A stretch of 64,000 bases of DNA from Sphingobacteriales bacterium (lineage in GTDB: Bacteria > Bacteroidota > Bacteroidia > Chitinophagales > Chitinophagaceae): positions 3,543 to 67,542 of the forward strand of contig RXJG01000003.1 of assembly GCA_003963365.1 (NCBI GenBank). Reading direction: 5' to 3'. This document shows positions 58,516-64,000 of this stretch, one piece after another. Under the pieces are notes generated by a model. It made no database searches and was not told the origin of the DNA. It saw nothing but the letters and a program-made list of their open reading frames with translations. The first letter of the stretch is position 1. Each line of letters begins with the position of its first letter. The position numbers and the translations under genes are program-made.

Positions 58516-59229
58516 TTATTTTTTATTTATGCTGCCAACCCCGCTTGAATGCTCATCCACATGCTGCGGATTTCCCCAATAGTTGATACTGCCAACCCCG
58601 CTTACTCTTGCTTTCAAATCAACACTGGCAAATACATCAATACTTCCGGCACCACTCACTCTTACATCAGCATTTTCTGCTTTTAAATCCCTTACTTTTA
58701 TACTTCCCACGCCAGAAATGCTTGCTTCCAGGTCTTTTGTTTCACCCATCAGCTCAATATCGCCTGCACCAGAAAGAGAGGCTTCCACCTGCGGACAATT
58801 TAATTCGGCCTTTATTCTTCCGGCGCCACTGGTTCTTATCTCAATTTTTTTATTAAGATTCCATTTATTATCACTCACTAAATTGCCGGCACCACTTAAC
58901 CGGATCCTCTCTAACCCGGGAGTAGATACATAGATCATGATTGGATCATGATTACGAATATTTACTCCTTCTTTTGTGCTGATAATTAAAACTCCATTAT
59001 CAACACGTGTCTTTATAAATTGCAAAAGATTGCTTTCCCCGGAAATTTTCAAATCTTCTTCTTTACCCTGTGCAATATGAACATCAGCAAAGCCGCTCAG
59101 GTGTATCTCATTAAAAGAACCAATACTTCTTGTTTCAGTAATCACATTATGGTTTCCGCTAACTACCCTGCAGGAAGTAAAAACTGTAATTAAGCTTACG
59201 ATTAAAGCCAATGCAAATAAATTTCTCAT
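58516..59229 (-). CDS. Head-GIN (DUF2807) putative lipoprotein
   Basis: This 237-residue protein has a lipoprotein signal (LFALALIVSLITVFTSCRVV) and a DUF2807 beta-helix. The repeats SGAGNL, SGAGRI, SGAGDI, SGVGSI, SGAGSI and SGVGSI recur at roughly 20-residue spacing, as in head-GIN auto-transporter adhesin-like domains. It opens RSIGSFNEIHLSGFADVHIAQGK, the family signature. No function is established. It is convergent with rpsT. Confidence 0.9.
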   Translation of the reverse strand: MRNLFALALIVSLITVFTSCRVVSGNHNVITETRSIGSFNEIHLSGFADVHIAQGKEEDLKISGESNLLQFIKTRVDNGVLIISTKEGVNIRNHDPIMIYVSTPGLERIRLSGAGNLVSDNKWNLNKKIEIRTSGAGRIKAELNCPQVEASLSGAGDIELMGETKDLEASISGVGSIKVRDLKAENADVRVSGAGSIDVFASVDLKARVSGVGSINYWGNPQHVDEHSSGVGSINKK

Positions 59230-59414
59230 GACAAATGAATTATGGTATTTATAATTGATAATGAACCGGTTTACCGGTACTGGAAGATTGTAAGTTGGAG
59301 AAACGAAGATATAAAATAAATCTTTCCTCCAATTTCCTTATGTCTGTTTTATTTACCTTTTATAAAAACTCCCGTTCCGTTGATTTATTAAGGGTTTGTT
59401 ACCTTCGCAGCATC

Positions 59415-60950
59415 ATGACGGAAAAAATTCTCATCCTCGATTTTGGTTCCCAGTTCACCCAGTTAATTGCCCGTGCTGTTCGTGAGGCAAATGTGTATTG
59501 CGAAATTATTCCTTACCACAAACCTTTTGAATACGATGCAAACTTAAAAGGTATCATTTTATCGGGCAGCCCCTTTTCGGTAAACGAACCTAATGCACCG
59601 GTGGTTGACGTATCTGTCATGATAAAAAAATTACCGGTACTGGGAATTTGTTATGGTGCACAGCTTACCGCCAAACTATTTGGAGGCAGAGTGGAAAAAT
59701 CAGAGAAAAGAGAATATGGACGGGCACATCTTCACCGGCAAAAAGAAAATGTACTGATGAAGGATGTGGCTGATAATTCACAGGTATGGATGAGCCATGC
59801 AGATACGATACTGGAGTTGCCCGATAATTTTGAAATATTGGCCACGACTGAAAATATCCCGGTTGCCGCTTTTAAAAAGAATGATAATGGAACCTGTCCC
59901 CTGTTTGGTATACAATTTCACCCTGAAGTTTATCATTCTGTTGAAGGAAGAAAAATTATTAAAAACTTCCTGGTAAATATTTGTGGCTGTTCACAGGACT
60001 GGACTCCGGCCCATTTTATTAGTGACACGGTAGCGTTATTAAAAAAACAAATTGGTAACCGCAAAGTGATTATGGCCCTGAGTGGCGGGGTTGATTCAAC
60101 GGTTGCTGCCACACTCATACACAAAGCAATTGGCGACCGTTTATTTGGGATTTTTGTTGATAATGGTGTATTGCGTAAAAACGAATTTGAACAGGTTTTA
60201 AAAACATACGATCAAATTGGACTGAATGTAAAAGGTATTGATGCCAAAGAACATTTTTACACCAGGCTTGCCGGCAAGCCTGATCCCGAAACAAAAAGAA
60301 AGATCATTGGAGGCTTATTTATTGATATATTTAATGAAGAAGCTCATAAATTAGACGGTATTGAAATGCTGGGACAGGGAACTATTTACCCCGATGTAAT
60401 TGAAAGTGTTTCTGTGCATGGGCCATCTGCCACCATTAAATCGCATCACAACGTTGGTGGCTTACCTGAAAAAATGCATTTGGAATTAGTTGAACCTTTA
60501 CGATATTTATTTAAGGATGAAGTAAGAAAAGTAGGTTTGGAACTGGGTATTCCTGCTGAAATGATCAATCGTCATCCATTTCCTGGTCCGGGCCTGGCCA
60601 TTCGTATTTTGGGAGAAGTAACAGAAGAGAAGGTACAATTGTTGCAGGAAGCAGATGCGGTGTATATTGACAATTTGAAGAAGAGTGGCTTGTATGCAAC
60701 TGTTTGGCAGGCCGGAACCATCTTGTTACCGGTTAAAAGTGTAGGCGTAATGGGCGATGAGAGAACCTATGAATATACAGTGGCGTTAAGAGCTGTAACA
60801 TCAGTAGATGGTATGACTGCAGACTGGGCACATCTTCCTTATGATTTCCTTGCTAAAGTGAGTAACGATATTATTAATAATGTAAGAGGAATTAACCGGG
60901 TGGTATACGACATCAGCAGTAAACCTCCCGCCACCATTGAATGGGAATAA
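59415..60950 (+). CDS. guaA: GMP synthase (glutamine-hydrolysing)
   Basis: This 511-residue enzyme has a class I amidotransferase domain (catalytic Cys in VLGICYGAQ, His/Glu in QFHPEVYHS) and an ATP-pyrophosphatase domain ([14 protein letters not shown]), then a dimerisation domain ([15 protein letters not shown] to TIEWE). It aminates XMP to GMP. ATG at 59415 is chosen: family members start [12 protein letters not shown], and a -7-like TACCTTCG at 59400-59407 lies inside the longer frame that begins at 59295. Confidence 0.97.
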   Translation: MTEKILILDFGSQFTQLIARAVREANVYCEIIPYHKPFEYDANLKGIILSGSPFSVNEPNAPVVDVSVMIKKLPVLGICYGAQLTAKLFGGRVEKSEKREYGRAHLHRQKENVLMKDVADNSQVWMSHADTILELPDNFEILATTENIPVAAFKKNDNGTCPLFGIQFHPEVYHSVEGRKIIKNFLVNICGCSQDWTPAHFISDTVALLKKQIGNRKVIMALSGGVDSTVAATLIHKAIGDRLFGIFVDNGVLRKNEFEQVLKTYDQIGLNVKGIDAKEHFYTRLAGKPDPETKRKIIGGLFIDIFNEEAHKLDGIEMLGQGTIYPDVIESVSVHGPSATIKSHHNVGGLPEKMHLELVEPLRYLFKDEVRKVGLELGIPAEMINRHPFPGPGLAIRILGEVTEEKVQLLQEADAVYIDNLKKSGLYATVWQAGTILLPVKSVGVMGDERTYEYTVALRAVTSVDGMTADWAHLPYDFLAKVSNDIINNVRGINRVVYDISSKPPATIEWE

Positions 60951-60963
60951 ACATTCAACAATC

Positions 60964-62145
60964 ATGAAAAAATACTTTTTGTACTTAGCACCGCTCCTGT
61001 TATTATTCAGCAGTACTCATTTATTTGCCCAGGCCGACAGTACTGACAAAACCATACGGGTGGGATTGTTTGCACCAATTTATCTGGATTCTGTTTTTGC
61101 CAACGGTCAATATAAATATAAAGACCAGATGCCTAAAATAGTAATACCGGGGCTTGATTTTGTGGAAGGTTCACAAATTGCATTAGACACTATTAGAACT
61201 ACTGTTCCGGTTAAAGTATCGGTTTATGATTATAAATCAGCAAACCAGACTATCAGTAAACTTATCTTATCCAATACATTTGATTCACTTGATATAATTA
61301 TTGGTTCTGTTGGCCCTGCTGAGTTTAAACAGCTGGCTGATATTGCCCTGAAGAAAAATATTCCTTTTATATCTGCCACTTATCCTAACGATGGTGGCAT
61401 AACAGCTAATCCCAATACAATTATTTTAAATGCCACACTTAATACCCATTGCAGCGGCATTTATAACTACCTGGTAAAAGCATTGCCTACTTCAAAAATT
61501 ACCTTGCTGAAAAAACAAGGAGTGGTGGAAGAAAGAATTGCAGCCCAGTTCACAAAACTAAACACGGGTAATACTGGAAAGCCGTTATTAAGTATTTCAA
61601 CCAACTTATTAAAAGATAGTTTTGATATTACAGCAATTGAAAAACAATTAGACAGCACCCGGGTAAATACCATTATCGCCGGTACATTAGACGAGAATTA
61701 TGGTAAACGTATTGCTTCTTTTTGCGCTGTTCTTTCAAAGAAATACACCATTAATTTAATTGGAATGCCTAACTGGGATGGCATTAAAGACTTTTCAAAA
61801 CCTGATTATAAAAATCTTCCAATTTTTTACAGTGCATCGTTTTACAATGATGAAGCCGATAAATGGAGTGTTGCCATAAAAACAGTATTTAAAGAACGAA
61901 CCAATGGAACCGCTATGGATATGGTTTATAAAGGGTTTGAAAGTACCTATTATTTTTTATCGTTACTACTGAAAAACAAAACTGGTTTCATGTTTAACCT
62001 CAATGATAAATCTTACAAGGTATTTACTGATTATGATATAAAGCCTGTACGCAATAATAGTAAATCACTTACGCCAGATTATTTTGAAAACAAAAAAGTT
62101 TATATCATAAAAAAAATAAACGGGCAGGCAATAAAAATTCAATAG
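60964..62145 (+). CDS. Exported periplasmic-binding-fold (type 1 PBP) protein
   Basis: From ATG at 60964 the 393-residue protein has a signal peptide (YFLYLAPLLLLFSSTHLFAQ). A type 1 periplasmic-binding fold like amino-acid ABC receptors follows (RVGLFAPIYLDSVF, GLDFVEGSQIALDTIR, IIIGSVGPAEFKQLADIALK, FISATYPNDGG). In Bacteroidota such domains are often fused to LysM repeats; here it stands alone and no transporter genes are adjacent. It starts 13 bp after the guaA stop and is probably in its transcript. The ligand is unknown. Confidence 0.8.
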   Translation: MKKYFLYLAPLLLLFSSTHLFAQADSTDKTIRVGLFAPIYLDSVFANGQYKYKDQMPKIVIPGLDFVEGSQIALDTIRTTVPVKVSVYDYKSANQTISKLILSNTFDSLDIIIGSVGPAEFKQLADIALKKNIPFISATYPNDGGITANPNTIILNATLNTHCSGIYNYLVKALPTSKITLLKKQGVVEERIAAQFTKLNTGNTGKPLLSISTNLLKDSFDITAIEKQLDSTRVNTIIAGTLDENYGKRIASFCAVLSKKYTINLIGMPNWDGIKDFSKPDYKNLPIFYSASFYNDEADKWSVAIKTVFKERTNGTAMDMVYKGFESTYYFLSLLLKNKTGFMFNLNDKSYKVFTDYDIKPVRNNSKSLTPDYFENKKVYIIKKINGQAIKIQ

Positions 62146-62269
62146 GCATTGCTATTTCAACTTTTTCAGGCGGTTTAACTGTCCAAACCAATTCAGTACG
62201 GAGTGCATAACTGTCTGCCTTAGTAATACTTTATTTACCAATTTTTATCAGCAACTTGCAGGTGAATTA

Positions 62270-64000
62270 ATGGATACTACAAAAAGTACAGGTTATAAAA
62301 CAATTTCAAAATGGATGGCCGGAAAAGGATTTAGCCCTTTCCAATTCCAGGAGGAGACCTGGCACCAAATAGCAAACAACAATAGCGGATTAGTGAACGC
62401 ACCAACCGGCTGCGGAAAAACATTTTCTGTATTCCTGGGGGCTTTAATCAATTTTATCAATCAGTATCCCGGCAATTATCATTCTAAAAAAAATAATGGT
62501 CTTCAGCTTTTATGGATTAGTCCGCTAAGAGCATTAGCCAAAGATATAGGCCGTGCCATGGAAGAAGTAATTGAAGAATTACAAATCCCCTGGAAAGTTG
62601 GAATAAGAAATGGTGATACTGCTACAAAAGAAAGAGCCCGGCAAAAAAAACAAATGCCCGAAGTGCTGATCATAACACCAGAAAGCCTGCATTTACTTCT
62701 TGCCCAAAAGAACTACGGAGAAATATTTGCCTCCCTAAAAATTATTGCTATTGATGAGTGGCATGAATTGCTGGGCAGTAAAAGAGGTGTACAGGTTGAA
62801 CTGGCCATCAGCAGAATCATCCATGTTCAACATTCGTTATTTAATACTCAGAGTTCAATATGGGGTATCAGTGCTACTATTGGCAATTTAGAAGAAGCGA
62901 AAGAAGTTTTATTAGCCCCTTTAAAACAACAGGGTGTAATAGTAAAAGCCTCGCTGGATAAAAACATCCGGATCGAATCCATTATTCCCGATGAAATTGA
63001 AAAGTATCCGTGGGCCGGACACCTGGGAATAAAACTTGCCAGCAAAATTATACCCATCATTCAGCAAAGCAGCACTACACTCGTCTTTATTAATACAAGA
63101 GGTATGAGTGAACTGTGGTACCAAAAACTGCTTGATGCATGTCCCGACTTAGCAGGCCTGATTGCTTTGCACCATGGATCAATTGATATGGACCTGCGCA
63201 TCTGGGTAGAAGAAGCATTACATGCCGGTAAACTAAAAGCCGTTGTTTGTACAGCCAGTCTCGACCTCGGCGTTGACTTCAGACCAGTAGAGACTGTAAT
63301 ACAAGTTGGCTCACCAAAAGGTGTAGCCCGTTTTTTACAAAGAGCTGGACGTAGTGGTCATCAACCAGGTGAAACAAGTACGATCTATTTTTTACCCACT
63401 CATTCACTGGAATTAGTAGAAGCAGCTGCATTGAAAAATGCCATGGAAGAAAAAATAGTGGAAAGCAGGGCACCTATGCTTTTATGCTATGATGTACTGA
63501 TACAGTTTTTAGGAACACTGGCCATTTCAGATGGATTTAATCCCGACATTATCTACGGAGAAATTAAATCAACCTATTGCTTTGGTGAGATTACAAAAGA
63601 TGAGTGGGATCAAATAGTTTATTTTGTTACGGAAGGTGGAAACGCATTACAACAATATGATGACTATAAAAAACTGGAGAAGGAAGGTGATGTTTACAAA
63701 ATAAAAAACCGGCGAATGGCGATGCGGCACCGTCTGCATATTGGAACTATTGTAAGTGACAATATGCTTAAAGTAAAATTCTTGAGCGGAGGTTTTATTG
63801 GTGTAATTGAAGAGTATTTTATATCACGATTAGAACCCGGCGATGTATTTACATTAGCCGGCCGTAATCTTGAGTTCGTGATGATAAAAGATATGACCGC
63901 TATTGTAAAAAAATCGAACGCAAAAAAATCAATTGTACCCAGCTGGCAGGGAGGTCGTATGCCTTTAAGTGCCAACCTTGGGTTTATGCTCCGGAAAACG
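62270..64000 (+). CDS. Lhr-like, ligase-associated DEXH-box helicase (cut by window edge)
   Basis: At least 577 codons run from ATG at 62270 to the right edge with no stop. Helicase motifs are Walker A in NAPTGCGKTFS, WISPLRALAKD (Ia), TPESLH (Ib), DEWHELLGSKRG (DEVH-type motif II), ISATIG (III), CTASLDLGVDF (V) and RAGRSGHQPGE (VI). The following VPSWQGGRMPLSANLG is the hallmark of the ligase-associated DNA-damage-response subfamily. Relatives sit beside an ATP-dependent ligase, exonuclease and phosphoesterase, which would lie beyond the edge if present. Confidence 0.93.
   Translation, partial: MDTTKSTGYKTISKWMAGKGFSPFQFQEETWHQIANNNSGLVNAPTGCGKTFSVFLGALINFINQYPGNYHSKKNNGLQLLWISPLRALAKDIGRAMEEVIEELQIPWKVGIRNGDTATKERARQKKQMPEVLIITPESLHLLLAQKNYGEIFASLKIIAIDEWHELLGSKRGVQVELAISRIIHVQHSLFNTQSSIWGISATIGNLEEAKEVLLAPLKQQGVIVKASLDKNIRIESIIPDEIEKYPWAGHLGIKLASKIIPIIQQSSTTLVFINTRGMSELWYQKLLDACPDLAGLIALHHGSIDMDLRIWVEEALHAGKLKAVVCTASLDLGVDFRPVETVIQVGSPKGVARFLQRAGRSGHQPGETSTIYFLPTHSLELVEAAALKNAMEEKIVESRAPMLLCYDVLIQFLGTLAISDGFNPDIIYGEIKSTYCFGEITKDEWDQIVYFVTEGGNALQQYDDYKKLEKEGDVYKIKNRRMAMRHRLHIGTIVSDNMLKVKFLSGGFIGVIEEYFISRLEPGDVFTLAGRNLEFVMIKDMTAIVKKSNAKKSIVPSWQGGRMPLSANLGFMLRKT

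Overview
The window comes from a Bacteroidota chromosome, most likely family Chitinophagaceae. The evidence is the type of the partial 16S rRNA gene at the left edge, the TTG-N19/20-TAnnTTTG promoters, a type IX secretion sorting domain, a head-GIN (DUF2807) protein, a DUF4476 protein, and codon use typical of the group. The family-level placement is inferred from the 16S sequence by eye, not from a search. Most of the DNA is ordinary chromosome, but it holds an unusual number of gene remnants, and several operon gaps contain inverted repeats built from short iterated words.

Layout. 1-1.3 kb: the 5' half of a leftward 16S rRNA gene with three tandem consensus promoters. 1.3-6.4 kb: truA, a DUF4476 protein and a secreted M1 aminopeptidase. 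6.4-18.2 kb: a leftward L-rhamnose operon, in transcription order rhaT, rhamnulose-1-phosphate aldolase/lactaldehyde dehydrogenase fusion, secreted beta-helix protein, rhaM, rhaI, FGGY kinase, GH78 rhamnosidase and an FMN L-lactate-type dehydrogenase. Together these can release rhamnose, import it, and take it to DHAP and pyruvate. A broken GH106 rhamnosidase lies just upstream. 19-30 kb: a glucan/glucose region with a stand-alone glycogen-binding protein, a decayed subtilase, a ClC channel, a GDE-type debranching enzyme, a GH63-like glucosidase, an SDR glucose dehydrogenase, a CRP C-terminal fragment and a Na+/sugar symporter.

30-40 kb: a gene-poor stretch with structured, tRNA-end-like DNA and plus-strand terminators, then a leftward cluster of a propeller-type sensor histidine kinase, LuxR-type response regulator, OmpA-like protein and a secreted TPR-like protein, ending in a frameshifted remnant that carries an 18-bp perfect hairpin. 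39.9-41.4 kb: a serine-recombinase tail remnant, tRNA-Met(CAT) and an IS1595-like transposase, a probable old integration spot.

41.5-64 kb: mostly core genes: fused alpha/beta 2-oxoacid dehydrogenase E1, FAH-family hydrolase, prs-rplY-pth, radC, ssb, mnmA, a lipoprotein, a T9SS subtilase, an RsmB-type methyltransferase, sucA-odhB, rpsT, a head-GIN protein, guaA, a periplasmic-binding-fold protein, and an Lhr-like DNA-repair helicase cut by the right edge.
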